NCBI GenBank assembly: GCA_014324045.1
Contig: JACOMY010000001.1
Span: 1 to 64,000 of the forward strand
Direction: 5' to 3'
Length of the DNA stretch: 64,000 bases
Source of the DNA: Rhodospirillales bacterium
GTDB taxonomy: Bacteria > Pseudomonadota > Alphaproteobacteria > Kiloniellales > JACOMY01
A model generated the notes under the pieces. That model did no database searches, was not told the DNA's origin, and saw only the letters and a program-made list of their open reading frames with translations. The translations under genes and the position numbers were made by a program. Shown here piece after piece: positions 18,014 to 27,602 of the stretch (positions are counted from its first letter, which is position 1; every line of letters starts with the position of its first letter).

Positions 18014-19413
18014 TGCGCACAAGAAAGATACTTAGGCGCAGTTGCGCGGCGGCAGCGATTCTGGTCCTGGGACTTGTCGGTGGAGCGCTTGAGAGCAGGG
18101 CTATCTCTCTTAAAGAAGCCTTGGCAAACACCTATTTGACCAATCCCACTCTGCTGGCTGCGCGTGCCGAATTGCGGTCCGTCAACGAAGGCGTGCCGCA
18201 GGCGCTGTCTTCCTGGCGGCCGAGTGTCACGGTGAACAGTGACCTAGGTTACGAATACAGCGATATCCTAAACACTAACGAGCCGAATCGGGCAAGCGAT
18301 GGCTATACATCCAGGGTGCGCCTCTCTGTGGAGCAAACGGTCTGGGAGGGCGGATCGATCCGGGCCAACGTCGACAGTGTGGAGGCTGTTGTCTTTGCGC
18401 AGAGAGCGCTTTTGGCCGATACCGAACAGAGTGTTCTCCTCGCGGCGGCGACGGCCTACATGGATGTATGGCAGGCGAAAGCTACTCTGGATCTGAACAT
18501 TGCCAACGAGGAACGTTTGCGTCGGCAGCGGGAAGCGACGGTCGATCGCTTCAATGTGGGCGAGGTAACGCGAACGGACGTTTCGCAGGCCGATGCGCGT
18601 CTGGCCGGAGCAATGGCGGATCGTGTCTCGTCAGAGGGCGATCTTGCGATGGCACAGTCGATATTTTATCAAATCACCGGCCTTGTGCCGGAGGGGATCG
18701 AACAGGCACCGCCGCTGAGCGTTTTGCCGCGCAGCAGGCAAGAAGCGGTGGCTTTGGCGCAGCAGGACCAGCCAAATTTGGTAGCCGCCCGCTTTCTTGA
18801 GAACTCTGCCTTGTCGGACGTGAGAGCACAGCTGGGTGCTTTGTTGCCGACTGTCAGTCTTCTTGGGTTGATAGACTATTCGCGCGACAACAGCGTTCAG
18901 TCAGGGACATCGCACCTTGATTCCTTTGCGGCATCGATCATGGTCTCGGTGAGTATCCCGTTCTATCAGCAGGGCTTAGTGTCGAGCCAGGTGCGGCAGG
19001 CGAAGCAGATCGCCAATCGTCGACGGCTGGAGATCACCGAGGCGCTGAGACAGGCCGATCAGGATGCCGTTGCGGCCTGGGAAGCCCTGCAGAGCGCGCG
19101 GGCGCAGATTGCCTCCTTCGAGGCCCAAGTGCGGGCAAACACCGTCGCCCTCGATGGGGTTGAACAGGAAAGCCTGGTCGGTGCCCGTACCGTTCTCGAT
19201 GTCTTGGATGCCGAACAGGAACTCTTGCAATCACAGGTGAGTTTGGTCGGTGCGCAGCGTGACGAAGTGGTCGCTGCTTATCGGGTTTCCACGGCAATCG
19301 GACGTTTGACCGTTGCGAATCTCGATCTTGGGGTCGCCATCTACGATCCCCAGATCGACTACGAAAAGATTCGGAACCGTTGGTTCGGGTTGGATGCGCC
19401 CGGTGCAGATTAG
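18013..19413 (+). CDS. tolC: TolC-type outer membrane efflux/secretion channel
   Basis: 466 residues. The N-terminus has arginines then a hydrophobic stretch (AAAILVLGLVGGALESRA), a Sec signal peptide. The mature part begins ISLKEALANTYLTNPTLLAAR and has two repeats of the outer membrane efflux protein type, with VGEVTRTDVSQADARLAGA and VGARTVLDVLDAEQELLQSQ as the paired helix motifs. It forms the trimeric exit duct for efflux pumps and type I secretion. It is coupled to the upstream methyltransferase gene by a one-base overlap. Confidence 0.93.
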   Translation: MRTRKILRRSCAAAAILVLGLVGGALESRAISLKEALANTYLTNPTLLAARAELRSVNEGVPQALSSWRPSVTVNSDLGYEYSDILNTNEPNRASDGYTSRVRLSVEQTVWEGGSIRANVDSVEAVVFAQRALLADTEQSVLLAAATAYMDVWQAKATLDLNIANEERLRRQREATVDRFNVGEVTRTDVSQADARLAGAMADRVSSEGDLAMAQSIFYQITGLVPEGIEQAPPLSVLPRSRQEAVALAQQDQPNLVAARFLENSALSDVRAQLGALLPTVSLLGLIDYSRDNSVQSGTSHLDSFAASIMVSVSIPFYQQGLVSSQVRQAKQIANRRRLEITEALRQADQDAVAAWEALQSARAQIASFEAQVRANTVALDGVEQESLVGARTVLDVLDAEQELLQSQVSLVGAQRDEVVAAYRVSTAIGRLTVANLDLGVAIYDPQIDYEKIRNRWFGLDAPGAD

Positions 19414-19488
19414 CACGATTTGCTAAAACGGGATTTACCTAGGGTCTTCAGGCAGCCCCGGAGACTGCCGTGCAGTTTGGGGCCGACC

Positions 19489-19519
19489 ATGCAAGACTTC
19501 AAGACTTTATGCAAGACTT
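19489..19519 (+). repeat. 11-bp direct repeat, period 20
   Basis: ATGCAAGACTT occurs at 19489 and 19509, in the leader of the popZ-like gene. Both copies provide alternative upstream ATGs, which do not look like protein-coding starts. Confidence 0.7.
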
Positions 19520-19562
19520 CATGCTCGGCGGCGCGCAGAGATCAAGGTGGAGTGGAGAAGGG

Positions 19563-20144
19563 ATGAGCGTGACAGGCGACAAGCCGAAACCTGAAGAGGC
19601 GATGGGCGATATACTCTCCTCCATAAAACGCATCATTAACGAAGATCAGACCGGAACGGCGGCGCCATCCGAAAGCCCACCGCCCGACGGCGACGAAGAA
19701 GTGCTCGAGCTGACGGAACTGGAAGAAGACGAAACGGAAGAGAAGACGCTAATAACTTCGATCTTCGGAGAGAAACCCTTACAGACCCGCGGCTTGCCGC
19801 CTCTCCCGGAGACCGCCTGCGGTGCGAGCGAAGTGGAGATGCGGAGCAATCGGGCTGTCGTAGAACAGCTTAAAGGCCTGCGCGAAGCTGCCAAGATCGC
19901 CAAGGCGATCAACGCAGAGGACCAGGTCACCGACGCAGGCGTCAACGCTTACGTCTTGAAAGCAATCGAACCCCTGGCCGAAGCCTGGGTGAAGGAAAAC
20001 CTGCCGGGGCTTGCCGAGGCGCAGGTGAAGGATGTTTTGCGAACTGCGGTGCAGGCCTGGATCGACACACACCTGGAAGACCTCGTCGAGCGCATCGTCC
20101 AGGAAGAGGTATCCAAGATGGTCGAACAGGCGAGCCGCGGCTGA
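19563..20144 (+). CDS. PopZ-family (DUF2497) polar organising protein
   Basis: 193 residues. The N-terminal helix EEAMGDILSSIKRIINED is the signature of the family, followed by an acidic, proline-containing disordered middle (about residues 30-80). The C-terminal helical module is WVKENLPGLAEAQVKDVL plus LVERIVQEEV. In Caulobacter PopZ this arrangement builds the polar matrix that anchors ParB-parS and signalling proteins. ATG 19563 is preceded by GGAGAAGGG. It lies between tolC and valS, the usual position in alphaproteobacteria. Confidence 0.85.
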   Translation: MSVTGDKPKPEEAMGDILSSIKRIINEDQTGTAAPSESPPPDGDEEVLELTELEEDETEEKTLITSIFGEKPLQTRGLPPLPETACGASEVEMRSNRAVVEQLKGLREAAKIAKAINAEDQVTDAGVNAYVLKAIEPLAEAWVKENLPGLAEAQVKDVLRTAVQAWIDTHLEDLVERIVQEEVSKMVEQASRG

Positions 20145-20297
20145 CGGCCTGTGCCGCTGCGCCCCGGCCTCAGGCAGCAAGGGACGACTTGCACAGCCGC
20201 CTTCTTGACCGCCCTACACTGCCCTTGGTGTCTCTGGCCACTCTTCCGGTCTCCCTCGGGCGGAGTCTTCTGAATTGTGATCCTTGAGGACTCAGCG

Positions 20298-22958
20298 ATG
20301 CTGGAAAAGACCTATCGGCCAGAGGCGGTCGAATCGGAAGCCTATAGACTCTGGGACCAGGAGGGCGCCTTTGCCGCGACCCCCGATCATGACGTCGAAC
20401 GCTTCGTTATCGTCATCCCGCCGCCCAATGTGACCGGCAAGCTACACATCGGTCACGCCCTAAACAATACCATGCAGGACGTCCTTATCCGCTATCATCG
20501 AATGAAAGGAGAGGATGCGCTTTGGATGCCGGGTATGGATCACGCCGGCATAGCTACGCAGATGGTGGTGGAGCGCAGCCTCTATAAGGAAGGTAAATCT
20601 CGCTACGATCTGGGCCGGGAGGCCTTCGTGGAGCGGGTCTGGGACTGGACCCGCCAATCCGGCGAGGCCATCCGCGGTCAGTTGCGCGCCTTGGGCGCCG
20701 GGCTTGATTGGGCCCGCGAACGCTTCACCTTGGACGACGGTTTGTCGGAAGCAGTTCGTACTGTCTTTGTAAAGCTTTACAAGGAAAAGCTAATATACAA
20801 AGACAAGCGTCTGGTGAACTGGGATCCGAAACTATGCACCGCGATCTCTGACCTGGAGGTGCAGCAGCGTGAGACTGGCGGTAGCCTCTGGCACTTCCGC
20901 TACCCGCTGGAAGACGAGCCCGACCGCTATGTCGTCGTGGCGACCACCCGGCCAGAGACCATGCTGGGCGATACCGCTGTGGCCGTGCATCCCGAGGACC
21001 TACGCTACCGCGATCTGATCGGGCGGAAGGTACTGCCGCCCCTGATGGAGCGTGCGATTCCGCTGGTGGCCGACGACTATGCCGATCCCAAGACCGGATC
21101 GGGTGCGGTGAAGATCACGCCAGCGCACGACTTCAACGATTTCGAGGTCGGGCTGCGCCACGACCTGCCGATAATCAATATCTTCGATGAGACCGCACAG
21201 CTGAACGATCGGGTGCCGGAGGCCTACCGCGGTCTCGACCGCTTCGCCGCGCGCAAGCGGGTGGTGGCCGACATTGAGGCCCTGGGTTTGCTGGAGAAGA
21301 TCGAACCCCATCGTCACATGGTGCCGCACGGAGACCGCAGCGGCGTGCCGATCGAACCCTTCCTGACCGAGCAGTGGTATCTGGATGCCGAGATCCTGGC
21401 CAAACCGGCGATCGCAGCCGTCGAAGAGGGGAGGACGGCCTTCCACCCAAAGCAGTGGGAGAACACCTACTTCGAATGGATGCGCAACATCCAGCCCTGG
21501 TGCATCTCCCGCCAACTCTGGTGGGGTCATCGGATTCCGGCTTGGTACGGACCGGACGGTGCCTGCTTTGTCGAGATGACCGAGGCAGAGGCGCAGGCCG
21601 CCGCCAAGGCGCACTACGGCGAGGCGGCGGTTCTGACGCGCGATCCCGATGTTTTGGACACCTGGTTTTCTTCCGCTCTTTGGCCCTTCTCGACCCTGGG
21701 CTGGCCGAGCGAGGATCCGGGGACCCCTGCGGACTTGGAGCGCTATTACCCCGGCAGCGTCTTGGTCACCGGCTTCGACATCATATTCTTTTGGGTCGCC
21801 CGCATGATGATGTTCGGGCTGCGCTTCATGGGTGAGGTGCCTTTCCGTGACGTCGTGATTCACGGCTTGGTGCGCGATCGGCACGGCAAGAAGATGTCGA
21901 AGAGCAGCGGCAACGCCATGGATCCCATGCAGCTGATCCGGCAATACGGTTGCGATGCCATGCGCTTCACGCTTCTGGCCCTGGCGGTGCCGGGGCGTGA
22001 CGTGAAGCTGGCCCCGGCCCGCTTGGAAGGCTATCGCAACTTTGCCACCAAGATCTGGAATGCGGCCCGCTTCGCCGAGATGAACCGGGCCACGCAGGTG
22101 GCCCTGACCGACTTCGATCCGGCCAAGGTAGAGTCCCCGGTCAATCGCTGGATCGTCGGTAAGGCTGTGGAAGCGCACCAGGCTTTGGCGCGCGCGTTGG
22201 CCGACTATCGCTTCGACGAGGCTGCGCACAATGCGTTCCACTTTGTCTGGCATTGCCTCTGCGACTGGTACATCGAACTGGCGAAACCCCTGCTGGCCGA
22301 GGAGGCCGGTGCATCCGAGACTCGTGCGACCCTTGCCTGGTCGCTGGAACAGACCCTGTTGCTGCTGCATCCCATGATGCCGTCGCTGACTGAAATCCTG
22401 TGGCAACAGCTAGGCTTCGCTTCTGCGGGCTCCTTGGTGTCACAGCGGCTGCCTGACGACGATTCGACCCTAAAGGATGCTGCTGCCGACGCCGAGATCG
22501 AGTGGCTGATAAGGCTGATCGGCGAGGTGCGAACCTTGCGGTCGGAGATGAAGGTACCGCCCGGCGCACAACTTGAATTGCTGTTGAGCGATGCCGGCGA
22601 AGCAACCCGGCGGCGGATCGCAGCACAGCAAGAGCCGGTTCGGCGCCTTGCCCGCTTGGCGCGCTTCGAGGCGGTGGATAGGGCCTTGCCCAAGGGTGCC
22701 GCGATCTTCGTAATCGGTGAGGCCACCGCGGCTATTCCCTTGGCCGGAGTGATCGATCTGGCAGCCGAGCGCAGCCGCCTGAAGAAGGAGGTTGGCAAGC
22801 TGGAGCAGGAACTTGGCAAGCTGGAGCGCAAGCTGGGCAACGCCGATTTTCTTGCCAAGGCGCCGGAAGAGGTGGTGGAGGAAAACCGCGAACGACTGGC
22901 CGACATGAGCGGCCGCAAGGCGCGCTTATCCGACGCCTTAGCCCGGCTCAGCGCCTAA
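20298..22958 (+). CDS. valS: Valyl-tRNA synthetase
   Basis: Class I aminoacyl-tRNA synthetase of 886 residues that charges tRNA-Val. The HIGH motif is in PPPNVTGKLHIGHALNN and the KMSKS motif in GKKMSKSSGNAMDP. The editing domain lies between them (TTRPETMLGDTAVAVHPED). The C-terminal coiled coil shows a repeated KLEQELGKLERKLG. I start at ATG 20298 (MLEKTYRPEAVES), which has a GAGGA site eight bases upstream, rather than at the longer frame. Confidence 0.97.
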   Translation: MLEKTYRPEAVESEAYRLWDQEGAFAATPDHDVERFVIVIPPPNVTGKLHIGHALNNTMQDVLIRYHRMKGEDALWMPGMDHAGIATQMVVERSLYKEGKSRYDLGREAFVERVWDWTRQSGEAIRGQLRALGAGLDWARERFTLDDGLSEAVRTVFVKLYKEKLIYKDKRLVNWDPKLCTAISDLEVQQRETGGSLWHFRYPLEDEPDRYVVVATTRPETMLGDTAVAVHPEDLRYRDLIGRKVLPPLMERAIPLVADDYADPKTGSGAVKITPAHDFNDFEVGLRHDLPIINIFDETAQLNDRVPEAYRGLDRFAARKRVVADIEALGLLEKIEPHRHMVPHGDRSGVPIEPFLTEQWYLDAEILAKPAIAAVEEGRTAFHPKQWENTYFEWMRNIQPWCISRQLWWGHRIPAWYGPDGACFVEMTEAEAQAAAKAHYGEAAVLTRDPDVLDTWFSSALWPFSTLGWPSEDPGTPADLERYYPGSVLVTGFDIIFFWVARMMMFGLRFMGEVPFRDVVIHGLVRDRHGKKMSKSSGNAMDPMQLIRQYGCDAMRFTLLALAVPGRDVKLAPARLEGYRNFATKIWNAARFAEMNRATQVALTDFDPAKVESPVNRWIVGKAVEAHQALARALADYRFDEAAHNAFHFVWHCLCDWYIELAKPLLAEEAGASETRATLAWSLEQTLLLLHPMMPSLTEILWQQLGFASAGSLVSQRLPDDDSTLKDAAADAEIEWLIRLIGEVRTLRSEMKVPPGAQLELLLSDAGEATRRRIAAQQEPVRRLARLARFEAVDRALPKGAAIFVIGEATAAIPLAGVIDLAAERSRLKKEVGKLEQELGKLERKLGNADFLAKAPEEVVEENRERLADMSGRKARLSDALARLSA

Positions 22959-23452
22959 CGCGGGAACATACCCCTTCGAATTCCTCCTGGATCGCGCCAT
23001 TGCAGCGCGCAAGCTCCTCGGGCTAAGGTCACTTGCCGCGCGAGATGCAGTAGGCAGTAGAGGGCGCCGAGACCCGGTCTAAGGCGCGCTCCGCCACCCT
23101 AGGGTTCTCACCAGCTCCTCGATCGTACGCGGGCGCTGCTGTCGCAGGCAATGCGTATGAACAATGCAAATACCTCAGCGGTGCGTTGATGGATGCCGCT
23201 GCCGACGCCGTGACGGCACAGCATCGGTTGCGGAAGCCAATCGTGAGGATACTGCCGCATCGCCAATTCCACGGCTGTCTCGACCGTTCGTTCCTGCTGC
23301 TGTCGATTTTTCGCCGCAGTGTTGTAGTCGCAAGCGGAAACTAAGCAGCGTGTCTTGTGCACGGCCGAATCGTGCGGAAATGCTGGAAAGGCTTGACACC
23401 GGGGGCTAATGTCCGGCCTGACAAGAGCCATCCAAGCTGCCAGGAGAGGAAT
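22959..23452. other. Gap of 494 bp with no convincing gene
   Basis: Both strands were read between valS and ilvD. A minus-strand frame ending at 23108 is open for some length, but it overlaps the ilvD start region and has no recognisable sequence. I see no RNA gene and no attenuator-like leader for ilvD. Confidence 0.45.
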
Positions 23453-25189
23453 ATGCCGCTCGATAGCGATAAGCCGAAGTACGACAAGTCGAAGCTGCCC
23501 AGCCGCCACGTCTCGGTCGGACCGGCGCGGGCGCCGCACCGCTCCTACTACTACGCCATGGGCCTGAGCGAGGAAGAGATCGCCCAGCCCTTCATCGGCG
23601 TGGCCACCTGCTGGAACGAGGCCGCGCCCTGTAACATCTCGCTGTCGCGTCAGGCGCAAGCGGTGAAGCTAGGCGTGAAGGTCCTGGGCGGCACGCCGCG
23701 CGAATTCACCACCATCACGGTCACCGACGGCATCGCCATGGGCCATCAGGGCATGAAGGCCTCCCTGGTCAGCCGCGAGGTGATCGCCGATTCCGTCGAG
23801 CTGACCATGCGCGGGCATTGCTACGACGCCTTGGTCGGAATCGCCGGTTGCGACAAGTCCCTGCCGGCCATGATGATGTCGATGGTGCGCTTGAACGTCC
23901 CCTCGGTCTTCATGTATGGCGGCTCCATCCTGCCTGGCCGCCTGCGCGGTAAGGACATCACGGTGCAGGACGTTTTCGAGGCCGTGGGTCAGCACTCCGC
24001 CGGCAACATCGACGACAAAGAGTTGCTCAAGGTCGAATGCGCGGCCTGTCCTTCGGCCGGCTCCTGCGGCGGGCAGTTCACCGCCAACACCATGGCTTGC
24101 GTCTCCGAGGCCATCGGCCTGGCGCTGCCGGGCTCGGCCGGCGCCCCAGCGCCCTACGAGAGCCGCGATCGCTATGCCGAAGCTTCCGGCCAGGCGGTGA
24201 TGCGTCTGCTCGAGTCCGGGCTGCGGCCACGCCACATCGTCACCCGCAAGGCGCTGGAGAATGCCGCCGTCGTGGTGGCCGCTTCGGGCGGTTCCACCAA
24301 CGCCGGCCTGCATCTGCCGGCGATCGCGCATGAGTGTGGCATCGACTTCGATCTGCACGAGGTCACCCGCATCTTTCGCCAGACCCCCTACATCGCCGAC
24401 CTGAAGCCGGGTGGGCGTTACGTAGCCAAGGATCTCTACGAGATCGGCGGCGTGCCGGTGCTGATGAAGGCGTTGCTCGACGGCGGCTTCCTGCACGGCG
24501 ACTGCATCACCGTGACCGGTAAGACCCTGGCCGAGAACCTGGCCGGCGTCACCTTCCCGACCGATCAGGACATCATCCGCCCGACCTCGGACCCGCTGAC
24601 CCCGACCGGCGGCGTCGTGGGTCTGCGCGGCAACCTGGCACCGCAGGGCGCTATCGTGAAGGTCGCCGGTATGGCGAAGCAGCAGTTCACCGGCCCGGCC
24701 CGCTGCTTCGACTGCGAGGAGGACTGCTTCGCCGCGGTCGCGCGCCGCGACTATCGGGCTGGCGAGGTGCTGGTGATCCGCTACGAGGGGCCGCGTGGCG
24801 GACCCGGCATGCGTGAAATGCTGGCGACCACGGCGGCGATCTACGGCCAGGGCATGGGCGATCGGGTAGCGCTGATCACCGACGGCCGCTTCTCCGGTGC
24901 CACCCGTGGCTTCTGCATCGGTCACGTCGGCCCTGAGGCGGCGGTCGGCGGGCCGATCGCTCTTTTGAAGGACGGCGACATGATCTCCATCGATGCCGAG
25001 GCCGGCACCATCGATGTGGCCTTGAGCGCCGAGGAACTGGCCGAACGCCGCAAGAGTTGGAGCCCGCGCGAAAGCGCGTTCGGCTCCGGCGCCATCTGGC
25101 GCTACGCCCAGACCGTCGGCGATGCCGAGAAGGGGGCCGTGGTGCACCCCGGCGGCAAGGCCGAAAAGACCTGTTACGCGGACATCTAG
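23453..25189 (+). CDS. ilvD: Dihydroxy-acid dehydratase
   Basis: Third step of branched-chain amino-acid synthesis: dehydrates dihydroxy-acids to the 2-keto acids. The 578-residue protein has the iron-sulfur cysteines in [26 protein letters not shown] and [38 protein letters not shown] is the conserved C-terminal motif. ATG 23453 is preceded by AGGAGAGGAAT. The M81 gene follows after six bases, so both are probably on one transcript. IlvD and sugar-acid dehydratases share this fold; a general housekeeping role is most likely. Confidence 0.9.
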   Translation: MPLDSDKPKYDKSKLPSRHVSVGPARAPHRSYYYAMGLSEEEIAQPFIGVATCWNEAAPCNISLSRQAQAVKLGVKVLGGTPREFTTITVTDGIAMGHQGMKASLVSREVIADSVELTMRGHCYDALVGIAGCDKSLPAMMMSMVRLNVPSVFMYGGSILPGRLRGKDITVQDVFEAVGQHSAGNIDDKELLKVECAACPSAGSCGGQFTANTMACVSEAIGLALPGSAGAPAPYESRDRYAEASGQAVMRLLESGLRPRHIVTRKALENAAVVVAASGGSTNAGLHLPAIAHECGIDFDLHEVTRIFRQTPYIADLKPGGRYVAKDLYEIGGVPVLMKALLDGGFLHGDCITVTGKTLAENLAGVTFPTDQDIIRPTSDPLTPTGGVVGLRGNLAPQGAIVKVAGMAKQQFTGPARCFDCEEDCFAAVARRDYRAGEVLVIRYEGPRGGPGMREMLATTAAIYGQGMGDRVALITDGRFSGATRGFCIGHVGPEAAVGGPIALLKDGDMISIDAEAGTIDVALSAEELAERRKSWSPRESAFGSGAIWRYAQTVGDAEKGAVVHPGGKAEKTCYADI

Positions 25190-25195
25190 AAGCCC

Positions 25196-26710
25196 ATGGC
25201 ACGCATCGCCGTCGGCGGCTTTCAGCACGAGACCAACACCTTCGCCCCCACCAAGGCCGGCTTGGAGGCTTTCCTGCAAGGAGGCGCCTGGCCCGGGCTC
25301 TTGGAGGGGGAAGCGATCTTCCCCGCTACGCGGGGGATCAATCTGCCGGTGGCTGGTTTCTGCGAGGCCGCGGCGGCGGCGGGCCATGATTTGGTCGGGC
25401 TGGCCTGGGCCGCGGCCGAACCCTCCGACGTGGTAACGGAACGGGCCTTCGAGACCATCGCCGGCAAGATCTCGGATCGTCTGGCAGCGGCCGGACCGGT
25501 CGATGCGCTCTATCTCGATCTCCACGGCGCCATGGTGACCGAACAGCTGGCGGACGGGGAGGGCGAATTGCTGCGGCGTCTGCGCATGCAGCTGGGGCCT
25601 GACCTGCCGATCGCGGTTTCGCTGGATCTCCACGCCAACGTCAGCGAGGAGATGGTGGCGGAATCGAATCTGCTGGCCATCTACCGCACCTATCCGCACA
25701 TCGATATGGCGGAGACAGGGGCGCTGGCCGCGGCCTGGTTGGAACGCTATCTGGCCGGCGGGCTGCGGCATGCGGCCTATCGGCAGATCCCCTTTCTTAT
25801 CCCCTTGACGACGGGCTGCACCGATCTGGAGCCGGCAGGGGGGCTCTACGCGACACTTGCCCGGATGGAGCTGGAGAGCGGTGCGGCCTTGTCCTTCGCC
25901 TGCGGTTTTGCGCCGGCCGACACGCCGGTCTGCGGCCCCAGTGTGGTGGCCTATGCCGACAGCGCCGCGCAGGCCGGGGAACTCGCCGAGGCTCTTGCCG
26001 CTGCGGTCGAGGCGGCCGAACCCGACTTCGCCGCACCGGTCTACAGCCCCGAAGACGGGGTCGCGAAAGCTTTGCGCATCGCAAAGGAGGCCCGGCGGCC
26101 GGTGGTGCTGGCCGATACGCAAGACAATCCGGGCGCCGGCGGCAATGGCGACAGCGTGGGGCTGTTGCAGGCTCTGATCGCCCAGGCGGCCAAAGGCGCG
26201 GTCCTTGGCCTCCTGAACGACCCCGGCTGTGCAGAACAGGCCCATGTTTTGGGCGTCGGCGGCAAGGCGCGCTTCAGCCTTGGCGCCAAGTCCGGCATTC
26301 CGGGCCACCGGCCCTTGGAGGTAGAGGCGAAGGTCGCTGCCCTAGGCGACGGGCGCTTCGTCTGCACCGGCCCCTTCTCGCTGGGAAGCCGTATGGACCT
26401 TGGGCGCATGGCCTTGCTCGACATTGAGGGAATCTCGGTGGCGGTTTCCAGCCGCAAGACCCAGGCGGCCGACAAGGAGATGTTCCGGCATCTTGGCGTG
26501 GAGCCGGTCGCGGTGCCGATCCTGGGATTGAAGTCCTCGGTGCACTTCCGCGCCGATTTCGCGCCCATCGCCGAAGAGATCTTGGTGATCGCAGCGCCCG
26601 GTCCCAATCCCGTCGATCATCTGCAGCTTGACTACAAGCGCCTGAGGCCTGGCCTGCGCCTCATGCCGATGGGACCGCGCTTTGCGCAAGGCGATTCACC
26701 CCGCGCCTAG
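25196..26710 (+). CDS. M81 family metallopeptidase (MlrC-like)
   Basis: 504 residues of the family named after microcystin-degradation protein MlrC. It starts MARIAVGGFQHETNTFAPT and carries the zinc-site segments LDLHGAMVTE, SLDLHANVSEEM and RTYPHIDMAETG. DNPGAGGNGDS is the other family signature. Most members lie in organisms that never meet microcystin and their substrates are unknown (probably amides or cyclic compounds). It is separated from ilvD by six bases and may share its promoter. Confidence 0.9.
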   Translation: MARIAVGGFQHETNTFAPTKAGLEAFLQGGAWPGLLEGEAIFPATRGINLPVAGFCEAAAAAGHDLVGLAWAAAEPSDVVTERAFETIAGKISDRLAAAGPVDALYLDLHGAMVTEQLADGEGELLRRLRMQLGPDLPIAVSLDLHANVSEEMVAESNLLAIYRTYPHIDMAETGALAAAWLERYLAGGLRHAAYRQIPFLIPLTTGCTDLEPAGGLYATLARMELESGAALSFACGFAPADTPVCGPSVVAYADSAAQAGELAEALAAAVEAAEPDFAAPVYSPEDGVAKALRIAKEARRPVVLADTQDNPGAGGNGDSVGLLQALIAQAAKGAVLGLLNDPGCAEQAHVLGVGGKARFSLGAKSGIPGHRPLEVEAKVAALGDGRFVCTGPFSLGSRMDLGRMALLDIEGISVAVSSRKTQAADKEMFRHLGVEPVAVPILGLKSSVHFRADFAPIAEEILVIAAPGPNPVDHLQLDYKRLRPGLRLMPMGPRFAQGDSPRA

Positions 26711-26789
26711 GGTCTTGGCTCAGGCTTGCCCCTTCCTCGGCATTGGCGGCGAATAAACTGCGCGACACCTTTCTAATGCCAAAGCTTGG

Positions 26790-26888
26790 CTACCGGGGCA
26801 ATTCCTCGATGCGGCAATACGCGCACTTCACGTGCCCTTCGCGGATAGGGCAATGGTAGCGGTCACAATTGTGGAGGACAAAAATCAT
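26790..26888 (-). CDS. Possible 32-residue cysteine-rich peptide
   Basis: Reads MIFVLHNCDRYHCP, then IREGHVKCAYCRIEELPR and a stop. Four cysteines plus histidines (CxxxxCP...CxxC) could form a small metal-binding knuckle. The ATG overlaps, on opposite strands, the ATG of the secreted protein at 26887 (shared CATG). No good ribosome site is seen. Chance is possible, but the Cys pattern is suggestive. Confidence 0.3.
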   Translation of the reverse strand: MIFVLHNCDRYHCPIREGHVKCAYCRIEELPR

Positions 26889-27345
26889 GTTTCGCCTGCC
26901 TGTTTTCACGATACTTCTATGCAGTTTGTTCGGTTCTGTAGCACACAGTGAAACACCTCTGTGCGAGACATATGAAGAGCTATACACGAATGCCAATAAA
27001 GAACTGGCATCGATTTATGCAGGGGGAATAGCCGATAACAGTGCCCCGCGTGCATCGAATTGGCTTAACCCGTTAGGAAAACGAGCAGGGGGAATAGCTG
27101 ATAACAGTGCCCCGCGTGCATCGAACAGACAATTAGAAATGCTCAACGAACGCATATACCAGTTGATCTTGATCGAGCAGATGCAGGCGCATGGCTGCGA
27201 CATTCCTAAAAAACCCTCTTCTGATCTTGAGTTTTGGTCTTCTGCACTGGAATGCGAAGAAGCCTCTAAAGAAGAAAGGGAGGCTCTATGCAATAGAGCT
27301 AATTGGCAATCTGGGTATGAGGGCAGGAAGACAGTCTACGATTGA
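26887..27345 (+). CDS. Small secreted protein with internal 14-residue repeat
   Basis: 152 residues, family unknown. The start MFRLPVFTILLCSLFGSVAHS is a clear Sec signal peptide, so the mature protein is periplasmic or secreted. The mature part contains AGGIADNSAPRASN twice, 22 residues apart, then a helical segment and three cysteines (HGCD, LECEE, LCNR). ATG 26887 has a GGAGGACAAAAATC ribosome site. The gene is visibly more AT-rich than its neighbours, with codons unusual for this window, which suggests recent transfer. Confidence 0.6.
   Translation: MFRLPVFTILLCSLFGSVAHSETPLCETYEELYTNANKELASIYAGGIADNSAPRASNWLNPLGKRAGGIADNSAPRASNRQLEMLNERIYQLILIEQMQAHGCDIPKKPSSDLEFWSSALECEEASKEEREALCNRANWQSGYEGRKTVYD
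27019..27126 (+). repeat. Two 42-bp direct repeats inside the secreted protein gene
   Basis: Copies at 27019-27060 and 27085-27126 differ only at one internal C/T and the last base. The offset of 66 bp keeps the frame and gives a 22-residue period. Confidence 0.9.
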
Positions 27346-27602
27346 CTCCGCGGACATGAGCATCCGCGCTCGTCTCGGGATAAGAACGGCGGACGCGCCG
27401 AGCTGAGGCAGCGGTTTCCCCCGTGGAACTATCCCGTGCAAAGAACAGCGGAAAGGCTCAATCCTTTGCAACCCGCATCTTTATTGAGGCGGTAATCCTG
27501 TGCCGCGGTCCTGCAATCGCATCGAGCCTTGCGGGTGGATGGCGACTCGCTGCGGAAAGGCGATGGAAAGCTCTCTCCGCCTGCATCGCCGCTGCCGCAA
27601 GG

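Noticed and set aside
23669-26308. Very long minus-strand open frame (879 codons)
   Set aside because: It lies entirely antisense to ilvD and the M81 gene, both with complete motifs; high GC makes long antisense frames common.
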